DNA from: Avedoeria sp964651245
Lineage (GTDB): Bacteria > Chloroflexota > Anaerolineae > Epilineales > Epilineaceae
Direction: 5' to 3'
Assembly: GCA_964651245.1 (NCBI GenBank)
Contig: CAZYVI010000011.1
Span: 101,882 to 165,881, forward strand
Length of the DNA: 64,000 bases
Part shown: positions 1 through 8,628 of the stretch, in pieces
How positions within the stretch are numbered: the first letter of the stretch is position 1
Layout: each line of letters begins with the position of its first letter
Made by a program: the position numbers and the translations under genes
The notes under the pieces: model-generated
Databases searched by the model: none
What the model was told of the DNA's origin: nothing
The model's input: only the letters and a program-made list of their open reading frames with translations

Positions 1-323
1 TCGATGACATAGGCGCCGAGCCAATCCGCCACGCGCACGAACGAGATCGAACGCACCATCCGGTCCATCGCCTCGGCGGACAGCTGCTTGGGCTGGACCA
101 GCAGCGTCGACAGGAACTGGGCGTCGACGTTGCCGGTGTCCCACAGCGCCAGGGCCAGGGCGTGGTCGGTCCGGATCCGCTTCGCCAGCCCCCGGATCTC
201 GCCGAGGCTGACGCCGAACTGGTCGTCGCCGGCGCCGTTCTTGGCGTTGTACGCCCGCATCTTCTCGGTGCCGAGCGCGCGCAGCGCCTCGAGCGCGTCG
301 TGGAGGGTCGTGGCCGTCGTCAT
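1..323 (-). CDS. DNA alkylation repair protein (AlkD-like), N-terminal part
   Basis: The first 107 codons of a gene that runs off the left edge. It begins MTTATTLHDALEALRALG and continues with KMRAYNAKNGAGDDQFGVS, LGEIRGLAKRI and then LALALWDTGNVDAQFL. This order is typical of the AlkD/AlkC-like HEAT-repeat DNA alkylation repair family, which removes alkylated bases such as N3- and N7-methylpurines. The catalytic Asp and the DNA-binding groove of AlkD lie further on and are outside the window, so activity cannot be judged. The start is the ATG at 321-323. It is divergent from the propeller gene to its right, with about 165 bp between them. Confidence 0.8.
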   Translation of the reverse strand, partial: MTTATTLHDALEALRALGTEKMRAYNAKNGAGDDQFGVSLGEIRGLAKRIRTDHALALALWDTGNVDAQFLSTLLVQPKQLSAEAMDRMVRSISFVRVADWLGAYVI

Positions 324-488
324 GGGCGGACATCATAGGCCGAACGACGGTCCCGACAAGCGCCTGCGCCGGTGCCTACGCCGGCCGCCCGTGGAACGAT
401 TCGACGCCGCCCGGGGGTCGCAATCGTTCGGTGTGCGACGGATCGACCACCCCGCGTCGCCGTCCCATCCCCCCGCACGGAGCGCCCC

Positions 489-2558
489 ATGTCGCCGTTC
501 CTCGCCGCGATCTACCTCCCCGTGCTCCTCGCCTCGGCCGCGGTCGCGCCGACGCCGGCGCCGGCCACGGCGACGCCCGAGGCGGCGTCGCCGCTGGCCG
601 CCGTCGACGTGGCGGTCGTCACCGACCCCAACGACGTGCGCGCCCTGGCCGTCGATCCGGGCAGCGGCGACATCTGGACTGCGACCGGCGGCGGGATCGT
701 CCGCTGGGCCGCCGGCGGCGTCTCGCCGACCGTGGTCGCCGCGATCGCCAGCGACGTCGTCGCCGCCGACGACATCGCCGTCGGTCCGTCGGGCGAGGTC
801 TGGGCGATCGACGACGCGCGGGCGGCCCACCGATCGGCCGACGGCGCCTGGACGCTCATCGTCCCGCCTCCGCTGCCGACGCCGTACGACGGCGGCCTCG
901 CGCCGCGTTCACCGCTGCGCTCGGTGGCCGTCGACGCCGCCGGTGGCGTCTGGCTCGGTCGCGACACCGCCGTCACGCGGCGGGGCGCCGACGGCCGGTG
1001 GTCGACGCTCCACGGCTTCGTCGGCAGCGTCGACCGCATCGCGCCCGCGGCCGGCGGCGACGTCTGGTTCGTCACGCCCAGCGACCCGACGGCGGTGCTG
1101 CATCGCCGCGGGCCGGACGGCGCGCGGACGCGGCATGCGCCCCACCGCGACGGCCTCCGGATCGCGTCGCCGGCCGACCTTGCGCTGACGCCCGACGGCA
1201 CGGCGTGGCTGGCCGACGCCATCGGCCCGCCGATCGCCGTCGACGTACTGCCGTCCGGCGCCGACCGCTGGCAGGCAGCGCCGCTGGGCGACCTCGACAC
1301 CGTCGCCGCATCGGCCGGCCGGCTCGGCCGGCTCGTCGGCCTGGCCCTCGACCGCCGCGGCGCGCCGTCCATCGCCGTCGAGGCCGGGTTGTTCCACCAC
1401 GACCGGTCGAGCGCCCGCTGGGTGTTCGACGGCGTCGACGGCGGACCGGCGCCGTTGGTGGCGCTGGCGGAAATCCGGGCGCTGGCGATCGGCCCCGACG
1501 GCGCGGCGTGGCTCGGCGGCCGGGGCGGCCTGGCCGCCGTCCGCGGGCCCGGCGCAGCGACGCTCCACCGCGCCGCCGGGCTTCCCGACAACCACGTCAC
1601 CGCCGTGGCCGTCGCCGCCGACGGGATCTGGTTCGGCACGCGCGACGGCGCTGACCACTTGGCACCCGACGGACGGCTGACCCACCTGGCGGCGGCCCCC
1701 GGGAGCCTGCCGGATCGCCACGTCCACGCCATCGCCGTCGCGGCCGACGGGGCGGTGTGGTTCGCCACCTCCGGCGGCTTGGCCCGGCGGACGCCCGACG
1801 GCGCCTGGACGACCTTTGGCCCGGCCGACGGGCTGGCCGACGCCGTCGTCCACGACGTCGCCGTCGCCGCCGACGGCGCGGTGTGGTGCGCGACCGGCAC
1901 CGTCCGCTCCCCGACCGAGCGCCCGGCGCGCATCGGGGTCAGCCGCCGCGGGCCGGACGGCGCCTGGGCGCACTACGGCTTCGACGACGGCCTGCCGGCC
2001 CTCACGCCGACGGTCGTCCTGCCGCGCGCCGACGGGTCGGTCTGGGTCGGGTTCGACCCGGCGATCACCTATCGCGGCCAGGCCTACGGGGCGCGCAACC
2101 TGGCGCGGTTCGACCCGGCCGCCGGCTGGTCGCGCATCGAGGCGCCCGACGCCGTGGTGCGCGACGCCGCCGTCTACGACCTGGCCGAGACGACGGACGG
2201 CGCGCTCTGGGTCCTGGGCAGCCGCGGCCTGGCGCGGCGGGCCGCCGACGGAACCTGGCTCACCTCCGCCGAGCAGCCCCGCTGGCATCTGGGCGCCACC
2301 GCCGAGGCCGGCGCGCTGGCCGTCGACGGCGGCGGCACGCTGTGGGTCGGTTCGCGCTGGCAGCCGCTGCACGCCCGCATGGCCGACGGCACCTGGCGCA
2401 TCGCACCTCCACAGCTGGCGCTCGAGGGCGTCACCGACCTCGCCCTCGGCCGCGACGGGCGCGTCTGGGCGGCGACACTGGCGCGGGGCGCGCGCGGCTT
2501 TCGCGCCGCCGACGCCCCGCCCGCGCTACCGCCGCCGCTCGTCGTCGCCCCGCAGTAG
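489..2558 (+). CDS. secreted beta-propeller protein (two-component-regulator propeller type)
   Basis: A 689-residue protein. The ATG at 489 is preferred over an in-frame ATG at 372 because it starts a clean signal peptide (MSPFLAAIYLPVLLASAAVA) followed by a short Pro/Thr/Ala linker. The rest is a chain of blades of about 40-50 residues with the pattern AVAADGAVWFAT..GLARR.PDGAWTTF, as in Reg_prop/YVTN-type propellers found in sensor kinases and in free secreted proteins. No enzymatic motif is seen and no kinase is attached, so it is probably an extracellular binding or scaffold protein. Its last 33 bp overlap tail-to-tail with the holin-like gene on the other strand. Confidence 0.8.
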   Translation: MSPFLAAIYLPVLLASAAVAPTPAPATATPEAASPLAAVDVAVVTDPNDVRALAVDPGSGDIWTATGGGIVRWAAGGVSPTVVAAIASDVVAADDIAVGPSGEVWAIDDARAAHRSADGAWTLIVPPPLPTPYDGGLAPRSPLRSVAVDAAGGVWLGRDTAVTRRGADGRWSTLHGFVGSVDRIAPAAGGDVWFVTPSDPTAVLHRRGPDGARTRHAPHRDGLRIASPADLALTPDGTAWLADAIGPPIAVDVLPSGADRWQAAPLGDLDTVAASAGRLGRLVGLALDRRGAPSIAVEAGLFHHDRSSARWVFDGVDGGPAPLVALAEIRALAIGPDGAAWLGGRGGLAAVRGPGAATLHRAAGLPDNHVTAVAVAADGIWFGTRDGADHLAPDGRLTHLAAAPGSLPDRHVHAIAVAADGAVWFATSGGLARRTPDGAWTTFGPADGLADAVVHDVAVAADGAVWCATGTVRSPTERPARIGVSRRGPDGAWAHYGFDDGLPALTPTVVLPRADGSVWVGFDPAITYRGQAYGARNLARFDPAAGWSRIEAPDAVVRDAAVYDLAETTDGALWVLGSRGLARRAADGTWLTSAEQPRWHLGATAEAGALAVDGGGTLWVGSRWQPLHARMADGTWRIAPPQLALEGVTDLALGRDGRVWAATLARGARGFRAADAPPALPPPLVVAPQ

Positions 2559-2909
2559 CCCGTAGAGCACGCCGCCGACGATGCTGATGACCACGCTGCC
2601 CAGCAGCGCCGGCACGAAGCCCTCGACGTTGAAACCGTAGCCGGCCAGCCGGGCCAGCCAGGCGGCGAGCTTGAGCATCAGGGCGTTGATGACCAGCAGG
2701 AACAGCCCCACCGTCAAGAACGTGATCGGCAGCGTGAACAGCGTCACGATCGGCTTGATGAACGCGTTGACGAGGCCCAGGATCACGGCCAGGATGGCGT
2801 AGACGACCCACGGCGACTGCCCCGCCGTGGCGACGTCGATGCCCTGGATGTAGCGGTCCGCCACCCAGATGGCGACGGCCGTGGCGGCGATGCGGACGAT
2901 GAGCTTCAT
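2526..2909 (-). CDS. phage holin family 4 / DUF360-like membrane protein
   Basis: A 127-residue protein starting MKLIVRIAATAVAIWVADR. Four hydrophobic helices are evident (residues about 5-22, 30-50, 56-78 and 98-118), with the family signature LGLVNAFIKPIV and LTLP..FLTVGLF near the middle. This matches the Phage_holin_4_2 family (COG1950), small four-helix inner-membrane proteins widespread in bacteria and of unknown cellular role; despite the name they are not usually prophage genes. An upstream in-frame start at 3128 would add a low-complexity arginine-rich stretch, so the ATG at 2907-2909 was chosen. The gene is convergent and overlapping with the propeller gene. Confidence 0.85.
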   Translation of the reverse strand: MKLIVRIAATAVAIWVADRYIQGIDVATAGQSPWVVYAILAVILGLVNAFIKPIVTLFTLPITFLTVGLFLLVINALMLKLAAWLARLAGYGFNVEGFVPALLGSVVISIVGGVLYGLLRGDDERRR

Positions 2910-3094
2910 CGCGTGCGCGCTCCCGGTGGGCGTGGGCCGGCGGCGGCGGGGCCGGCACCGGCGGGTCGATGTCGCCGTCGGGCGGCGACCGGTGTCGTAG
3001 CCACCAGCTGCGGGCGCCGCGCCAAGGCGCCGCCGTCGAGCAACCGCCCGACCGCAGCCGGATGCCGCCGACGATACCACATGAGGATGCGCCG

Positions 3095-4675
3095 ATGAAC
3101 CCCCTGATCCCGCGCCGCCGCCCGTCACGCCGTCGCCCGTCCCTCCCCCGCCGCGCCCTCGCCGTCGTGGCGATGCTGCTGGCCCTGCCCTGCGCCCTCG
3201 CCGCCGCGCCGGGCCCGGCGCCGGCCCGCGCCGCGCACGTCGCCGCCATCCAGGGCGCCGGCGCGACCGGGCTCCAGGTCCAGAACCTCGACTTCGCCCA
3301 GACCGCCATCGCCGTGATCCAGTTCTACGGCCGCAGCGGGCCGCCGATCGAGATCACGCGCGTCATCCCGCCCGGCACCGCCGCCAACGTCTACCTGCCG
3401 CTGGTGCCCGGCCTGGCCAACGGCGCCTACAGCATGGTCGTCTCGGCCGACCGGCCGATCGCCGCGCTGGCCCGCACCGACTGGGAGACGACGCGCGCCG
3501 CCGGGATCTATTCCAGCGTCGAGATCGGCGCCGAGGTGATCGTGCCGCTCGTCCTGGCCGGCTACTACGGCCAGACGTCGCTCGTCTCGATCCAGAACGC
3601 CGACGTCACCGCCGCCCAGACGGTGCAGGTCGCGGTGCGCGGCATCGGCGGCGTGGCGGCGTCGGCCGACGCCGACTTCACGGTGGCGCCCGGCGCCGCG
3701 GTCACGATCGACTTCGCCCGCGACGCCGACTTCGCGCTGCTGCAGCAAGCGGCGCCCAACGGCTTCGTGGGCTGGATGCGCGTCACGAGCGCGGCCGCGG
3801 TGGCGGTGCAGTCGTTCATCGACGTCACGACGAGCCCGCAGGCCGCCTACGCCTTCGAGGGCGTGCCGAGCAGCCGGCTGGCGACCGAGCTCGTGGCGCC
3901 GCTGGTGCGCAAGCGGCAGCGGACGTCGATCGGGACATTCGACAGCGGCATCGCCGTCGTCAACCCGGGTGCCGCGCCGGCGACGGTGGCCGTGCGCTAC
4001 GACGGCAGCGCCGGCGGCTGCGCCGGCCAGTCGTTCGACGAGGCGCCGATCACGATCCACGCCGGCGACGGGGCGACGATCTACCAGGGGACGTCGCCGG
4101 TCCTGCCGGATGGCTGCGTGGCGTCGGCGCGGATCACCAGCACGGTGCCGCTGGCGGCGGTCGTCCTCGACTCGAAGGACCTCACCGTCCAGGGCGCCGC
4201 CTACACCGCCGTACCGCTGGCCGACGCCGCCCGCCGCACCGTGCTGCCGCTGGTCCGGCGCGGCCACACGGCGCTGCGCCTGACCACCGGCATCCAGCTC
4301 ACCAACCCCGGCGAGACCGACGCCCAGGCCGATCTGGCGTTCGCCGACCACGACGGCCACCCGGCCGCCAGCTGCGGCGCGGCGTGCCGCGTCACCGTGC
4401 CCGCGCGCGGCAGCCGCACGCTCTTCCCGTCGAGCACGTTCGCCGCGCTGCCGCCCGGCGTCTACGGCTCGGGCGTCGTGCATAGCGACCAGCCGCTGGT
4501 GGTGCTGGTGAACGACATCGCGGAGAGCGGCGCCGCCGACGCCGCGACCTACCTCGGCCTCGGCGCCGACGAGGCGGGGTCGGCGTCCCCGGCCCCGCCG
4601 CTGGCGGGTGTCGGCGCGATCGGGGCGCGGCGTGGGGCCACGGGAGGTCGGGCGTTTCTGACGTTCGGGCCGTAG
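3095..4675 (+). CDS. secreted protein with repeated Ig-like modules, function unknown
   Basis: A 526-residue protein. The ATG at 3095 sits 8 bp after a GAGG element and begins a Tat-like or Sec signal sequence: a basic N-terminus with several arginines, then a hydrophobic core ALAVVAMLLALPCALAAA. The mature part repeats a module of about 130 residues with the pattern V.NL..A.....V.FY......I, then P.G..A.VYLP, then YSMVVSAD.PIAAL. Similar phrases recur around PLVRKRQRTSIGTFDSGIAVVNPG and LTTGIQLTNPGETDAQADLAF. This is the style of secreted Anaerolineae surface proteins with beta-sandwich repeats. No catalytic motif is visible. I cannot name a family. Confidence 0.7.
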   Translation: MNPLIPRRRPSRRRPSLPRRALAVVAMLLALPCALAAAPGPAPARAAHVAAIQGAGATGLQVQNLDFAQTAIAVIQFYGRSGPPIEITRVIPPGTAANVYLPLVPGLANGAYSMVVSADRPIAALARTDWETTRAAGIYSSVEIGAEVIVPLVLAGYYGQTSLVSIQNADVTAAQTVQVAVRGIGGVAASADADFTVAPGAAVTIDFARDADFALLQQAAPNGFVGWMRVTSAAAVAVQSFIDVTTSPQAAYAFEGVPSSRLATELVAPLVRKRQRTSIGTFDSGIAVVNPGAAPATVAVRYDGSAGGCAGQSFDEAPITIHAGDGATIYQGTSPVLPDGCVASARITSTVPLAAVVLDSKDLTVQGAAYTAVPLADAARRTVLPLVRRGHTALRLTTGIQLTNPGETDAQADLAFADHDGHPAASCGAACRVTVPARGSRTLFPSSTFAALPPGVYGSGVVHSDQPLVVLVNDIAESGAADAATYLGLGADEAGSASPAPPLAGVGAIGARRGATGGRAFLTFGP

Positions 4676-4822
4676 CCGCGACCGTTCGCCGCGGCGGGTA
4701 GGCTGTCGGCCACGTGTCGACGATGCGTCGCGCACCCCCTGGCGGCGTCGTCGATGCGGCCGTACCGTGGCTGCTATGCTTGTCCGACGCCCGCCCTTCG
4801 CCGTTCGAACAGGACCGTGGCC

Positions 4823-5437
4823 ATGGCCGTCCAGACCGTCGACACGTCACGACATCTCGACCGCCGCCGTCGCTGGCGGTTCTCCGCCGACCAGTACCTG
4901 GCGATGGTCGATGCCGGTGTCCTGCCGCCGGACGCCCGTACCGAGCTGATCTCCGGCGAGGTCTACACCGTGCCGCCGCCGGGGTCGTTGCATGCCTCGT
5001 CGAAGACGACGCTGCTGTACGCGCTGCTGCCACGCATCGGCGATCGGGCGCTCGTCTGGGTCGACGACGCGGTGCGGCTCGGCGACGACTCCGTCGTCCA
5101 GCCGGACCTCGCCCTCCTCCGCCCCGAGCCCGACCGCTACGGCCGCGCCCTACCGATCGCGATCGACGTCCTGCTGGCCATCGAGGTGGCGATGTCTTCG
5201 CGCGACCACGACCGCCGGCGCAAGATCCCGCTGTTTGCCCGCCACGGCGTGCCGGAAGTGTGGCTGGTCGACCTCGTCGCGCGACGCCTCGAGGTCTACC
5301 GCGATCCGCGCCGCGGTCGCTACCGCGAGTCGACCGTCCTCGCCGACGGCGACGACATCGCACCGCTGTGCGCCCCGGATGTCGTGGTCGACGTGGGCGA
5401 TGTGCTCCGGGTCCGGTTGGGCCGCAGCCTGACGTAG
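4823..5437 (+). CDS. Uma2 family (DUF820) PD-(D/E)XK-like protein
   Basis: A 204-residue protein of the Uma2/DUF820 family, restriction-endonuclease-fold proteins especially expanded in cyanobacteria, Chloroflexota and Deinococci. Family landmarks are RFSADQYLAMVDAGVL and the ELISGEV segment, then the core VVQPDLALLRPE, LLAIEVAMSSRDHD and RKIPLFARHGVPEVWLVD, holding the Asp, Glu and Lys of a possible PD-(D/E)XK site. The ATG at 4823 fits the family N-terminus; an in-frame ATG at 4754 would add 23 residues without support. Its biological role is not established in general; nuclease activity is inferred from the fold. It ends 3 bp before the GNAT gene, suggesting co-transcription. Confidence 0.85.
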   Translation: MAVQTVDTSRHLDRRRRWRFSADQYLAMVDAGVLPPDARTELISGEVYTVPPPGSLHASSKTTLLYALLPRIGDRALVWVDDAVRLGDDSVVQPDLALLRPEPDRYGRALPIAIDVLLAIEVAMSSRDHDRRRKIPLFARHGVPEVWLVDLVARRLEVYRDPRRGRYRESTVLADGDDIAPLCAPDVVVDVGDVLRVRLGRSLT

Positions 5438-5440
5438 CGC

Positions 5441-5965
5441 ATGCACCCGACCTTCCGCAAGGCCGCGCCCGCCGACGCCCTCGCCCTCGCCCGGCTCCGC
5501 TGGGACTTCCGGGCCGAGGGAGGCGAGACGCCCATCGAGACGTTCGAGGCGTTCGAGCGGCGCTTCCTGGCCCACTTCATCACCGGCGTGGCCGACGGCA
5601 CCTGGACGCGCTGGGTGGCGGAGATCGACGGCGTGATCGTCAGCACGATGTCGGTCCACAAGATCACGCCGGTGCCGCGGCCGTGCCGCGCGTCCGACCA
5701 GTGGGGCTACGTGACGGACTGCTACACCGTCCCGGCCATCCGCGGGCGCGGCATCGGCGCGGCGCTGCTGGCCCACGTCATCGCCTGGGCCCGCGACGAG
5801 GACTTCGAGGAGATCATCGTCTCGCCGGCCGAGCGGGCGCGGCCCTTCTACGAGCGGGCCGGCTTCGGCCCCGACGACGACTTCCTGCTGCTGCGGCTGC
5901 GGGACTACGACGCGCCGCCGGCCACGCGCGACGGTCTGCGGTCCGGGCGGCGGGTCGGTCCGTGA
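5441..5965 (+). CDS. GNAT family N-acetyltransferase
   Basis: A 174-residue acetyl-CoA-dependent acyltransferase. The first strand and helix read FRKAAPADALALARLRW; the acetyl-CoA pyrophosphate loop is visible as RGRGIGAALLAHVIAWA (about residues 105-121), followed by the C-terminal PFYERAGF motif typical of GNAT enzymes. The substrate cannot be deduced from sequence. It starts 3 bp after the Uma2 stop codon, so the two genes probably form an operon. Confidence 0.85.
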   Translation: MHPTFRKAAPADALALARLRWDFRAEGGETPIETFEAFERRFLAHFITGVADGTWTRWVAEIDGVIVSTMSVHKITPVPRPCRASDQWGYVTDCYTVPAIRGRGIGAALLAHVIAWARDEDFEEIIVSPAERARPFYERAGFGPDDDFLLLRLRDYDAPPATRDGLRSGRRVGP

Positions 5966-6008
5966 GCGCCCGGCGCCGCCCCGGCCGCGCCCGCGGGCCG
6001 GCACAGGG

Positions 6009-7280
6009 CTAGCGTCGCGCGAACGGGATCAGCGCACGCGGCCGCGGGGTCGAGGTCGCGGTCCGGAGCGACGAGGCGGTCGCGGTCGCGATAGCCGCGG
6101 TCGCGGTGGCCGTCGCTGTCTCCGCCGACGTGGCGGTCGGCGTCGGTGTCGCCGCTGCGACCGCCAGGACGACGTCGAGGTGGAGGGCGTCACCCCACGC
6201 CCCGGGCTGCCCGAGGTCGACCGTGGCCGACCACGGACGGTGGCGCCCGTCGGGCGGCGTCACGTCGACGTCGAGAGCGCCGTTCCAGTCGAGGTCGGTG
6301 CAGCGCAGCGCGAAGGAGCCGTCGGCCGCGGTCGTGGCCGCCGCGCAGTGGCCCGGCCGCCCGGCCACCACGACGTCCGCCCGGGCAACCGGCGCCATCG
6401 CGGTGCCGTCGGCACCGCGCACGATGCCCGACACGTCGAGGCGCGGCAGGCGATCGGCGACGTCCGTCGGCGTGGCGGGCGCTCCAGGCGGCGGCGTGGC
6501 GGCCGGCTGGAGGACGACGCGCGTCGGACCGCCACGGCTCGGGAAGCCCATGAACCAGGTGCCCTCGGCCGGCGCGAACCCTTCGGCCCGGAAGCGCAAC
6601 CGGATGGGCACGAGGTGGTTGGCCTGGGGGCAGAGCATCGCAAAGCGGCCGGCCGCGTCGGTCACGACGGGCGAGAGGCAGCTGTAGGCCCACTCGGCGT
6701 CGTCGTAGGCCGCCACCACGCGCACATCGGACACGGGCGGCGCGCCGGGTCGGCTGCCGTCGACGACCGTCGCCGCCAGCTCGACGTTCGATCGGCCGTC
6801 GACGGCGATGGGGCTGGGGCCCGGCGTCGGCCGCCAGGGCGTCAGCGCCACATCGACTTCGAACACGCCAACGCTCGGATCGCCCGCCTCGGGCGGGCGC
6901 GCCCGTCCGGTGACGGTCCGGGCGATGTGCCCCTCGGCGCCCAGGTGCAGCTCGATCGCGCCGGCGCGGCTCACGTTGCGACAGCGCTGGGCGAAGCCGC
7001 CGCCTCGTCCGCTGACGGCCCGCAAGCCGCACGTCCCGGCGCCGCTGTGGACAGCGATCTGGGCGTTGGCGAGCGGCACCGCCGTTCCGCGCGGCGCGCC
7101 GCGCACGACGCCGGTGACCACGACCACGGGCCAATACGCCCCGACCACAGTCGGCCGGGCCGCGGCGCTGTGGTGGGCCGCGCCGACGGGCGTCCGCGCG
7201 GCGTGCAGCGTCATGGCGCCGAGCGCGGCGACGCAGGCGAGGGCGGCGCCCCGGGCGATGTGGGGTTGAGGCGGTGACAT
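6009..7280 (-). CDS. secreted protein with carboxypeptidase-regulatory-like (Ig-like) domains
   Basis: A 423-residue protein with an N-terminal hydrophobic segment (ALACVAALGAMTLHAARTP) and at least three repeats shaped like V.G.VRGA.G.....A.V.V......C....DG.FA..C, the pattern of carboxypeptidase regulatory-like or CarboxypepD_reg Ig-like folds. The C-terminus is a Thr/Ala/Pro-rich linker followed by the short tail ALIPFARR. That tail resembles the hydrophobic-L/I-P-basic tails of other secreted proteins in this window and may be a cell-surface attachment or sorting signal. Likely structural or adhesive; no enzyme motif is seen. Confidence 0.7.
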   Translation of the reverse strand: MSPPQPHIARGAALACVAALGAMTLHAARTPVGAAHHSAAARPTVVGAYWPVVVVTGVVRGAPRGTAVPLANAQIAVHSGAGTCGLRAVSGRGGGFAQRCRNVSRAGAIELHLGAEGHIARTVTGRARPPEAGDPSVGVFEVDVALTPWRPTPGPSPIAVDGRSNVELAATVVDGSRPGAPPVSDVRVVAAYDDAEWAYSCLSPVVTDAAGRFAMLCPQANHLVPIRLRFRAEGFAPAEGTWFMGFPSRGGPTRVVLQPAATPPPGAPATPTDVADRLPRLDVSGIVRGADGTAMAPVARADVVVAGRPGHCAAATTAADGSFALRCTDLDWNGALDVDVTPPDGRHRPWSATVDLGQPGAWGDALHLDVVLAVAAATPTPTATSAETATATATAAIATATASSLRTATSTPRPRALIPFARR

Positions 7281-7359
7281 CGTGGACTCCGCGCGGTCGG
7301 CTGGCGATGCACATCGTCAGACCGGGCGACGCGTGCCGGCGCTCCGGTATCATCCCATC

Positions 7360-8166
7360 ATGACCCCCGATGCCCCCGTGTGGTTCCCCCCGCCCCCGCG
7401 CCCGGTCCTGTCCGCCGGCCACGTCCACGTCTGGCGGCTGGCGCTCGATTCCACGCCCGCGGCGGTGGATGCGCTCGCCGCACTCCTCTCGCCCGACGAG
7501 CGCGCCCGCGCCGCGCAGCTGCAGCGGGCCGGCGACGGCGGGCGCTGGGCCGTTGCGCGGGCGCGGCTGCGGCAGGTGCTGGCGGCCTACACCAGCTGCT
7601 CGCCCGGCGCGCTGAGGTTCGCCGTCGATGAGGCCGGCAAGCCGCGGCTGGCGGGTCGGGCGGCGGGCGGCGCCAACGCGCGGGCCGGCCTCGATGCCGG
7701 GGCGGGGGGCGACGACACGGCCAGCGGCGATCTGGACTTCAACCTCAGCCACTGCGACGGGCTGGCGCTGGTGGCGGTGGCCGCCGCCGGCCGCGTCGGC
7801 GTCGACGTCGAGGCCGTGCGGCCGCGGCCGGCGCTGGCGGCCATCGCCGCGCGCTACTTCGACCCGGCCGAGAAGGCGTACCTGGCCTCGCTGGGCGAAG
7901 CGGCCCGCGCCGAGGCGTTCTACGCGCTCTGGACGGCCAAGGAGGCGTTCACCAAGGCCGTCGGCGCCGGCCTGTCGGCCGGCTTCCGCCGGTTCGCGGT
8001 CGTCGTCGAGGCGGACGGCGCGCTGGCGCTCGGGCCCGGCGCCGACCGCGTCGCCACCGGCGACTGGACGCTGTGCCGGCTGGCGGTCGGGCCGGGCCAT
8101 GCCGCCGCGCTCGCCGTCGACCGCGCCGAGGTCGCGGTGTCGTGCTTCGACGGGCCGGGCGGGTGA
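7360..8166 (+). CDS. 4'-phosphopantetheinyl transferase (Sfp/HetI type)
   Basis: A 268-residue enzyme that would transfer phosphopantetheine from CoA to a serine of acyl or peptidyl carrier proteins. Diagnostic motifs are FNLSHCDG at about residues 126-133, GVDVE at 147-151 with the Mg-binding Asp and Glu, and WTAKEAFTKAVGAGL from about 191, where the W..KEA signature provides the third acidic ligand. The ATG at 7360 is taken as the start; an earlier in-frame codon at 7282 precedes a non-conserved stretch. No polyketide or peptide synthetase lies nearby, so it may serve fatty acid synthesis or distant clusters. Confidence 0.9.
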   Translation: MTPDAPVWFPPPPRPVLSAGHVHVWRLALDSTPAAVDALAALLSPDERARAAQLQRAGDGGRWAVARARLRQVLAAYTSCSPGALRFAVDEAGKPRLAGRAAGGANARAGLDAGAGGDDTASGDLDFNLSHCDGLALVAVAAAGRVGVDVEAVRPRPALAAIAARYFDPAEKAYLASLGEAARAEAFYALWTAKEAFTKAVGAGLSAGFRRFAVVVEADGALALGPGADRVATGDWTLCRLAVGPGHAAALAVDRAEVAVSCFDGPGG

Positions 8167-8190
8167 GGGCGGGCGGATGAGGGCGGGCCG

Positions 8191-8628
8191 ATGAGGACGG
8201 GCCGATGGGGACGACCGGCGCCGGACGTGGCAGCGAACCCGATCACGGCCGAGCTGCTGGCGCGGCTGGCCGAGCGGCGCCCCGGCGACGCCGCCGCGCT
8301 GGCGCCGTTCGTCGCCGCCTGGGACCGCCTCGAGGCGCTGGTGATCGACGTCTACCGCGCCGGGCGGGCCGATCGGGCCGACGAGGCCGCCTGGGCCGCC
8401 CTGCGCGCCTCGATCGCCGCCGCCTACGACGCCGTCGCCGGGCCGCTGGCGGAGCACTGGCCGCAGGCGCTCGCCGCCGGCCGGCCGTGCAGCGCCGACC
8501 CGTTCCGCGCCCTGCTCGATGCGCCCTCGGCGGCGGCGTTCGTCGACAACCGCGCCGCGATGCAGACGCTGCCGGCGGCGCGCGAGGCGCTCAACCGGCT
8601 GCTGGTGGCGCTGGCCGAGGGCGCATGA
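8191..8628 (+). CDS. hypothetical protein coupled to the ABC-F gene
   Basis: A predicted 145-residue, largely alpha-helical, Ala/Arg-rich protein with no membrane segment and no motif I recognise. Its conserved-looking core begins around ANPITAELLARLAERRPGD, so translation may start at the first codon of the frame or slightly later. The stop codon overlaps the ATG of the downstream ABC-F gene (ATGA), which implies translational coupling and supports it being a real gene. Function unknown; it could be a partner or regulator of the ABC-F protein. Confidence 0.6.
   Translation: MRTGRWGRPAPDVAANPITAELLARLAERRPGDAAALAPFVAAWDRLEALVIDVYRAGRADRADEAAWAALRASIAAAYDAVAGPLAEHWPQALAAGRPCSADPFRALLDAPSAAAFVDNRAAMQTLPAAREALNRLLVALAEGA

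Noticed and set aside
2526..2909. Prophage assignment from the holin-like gene
   Set aside because: The family is widespread on bacterial chromosomes and no other phage gene is nearby.
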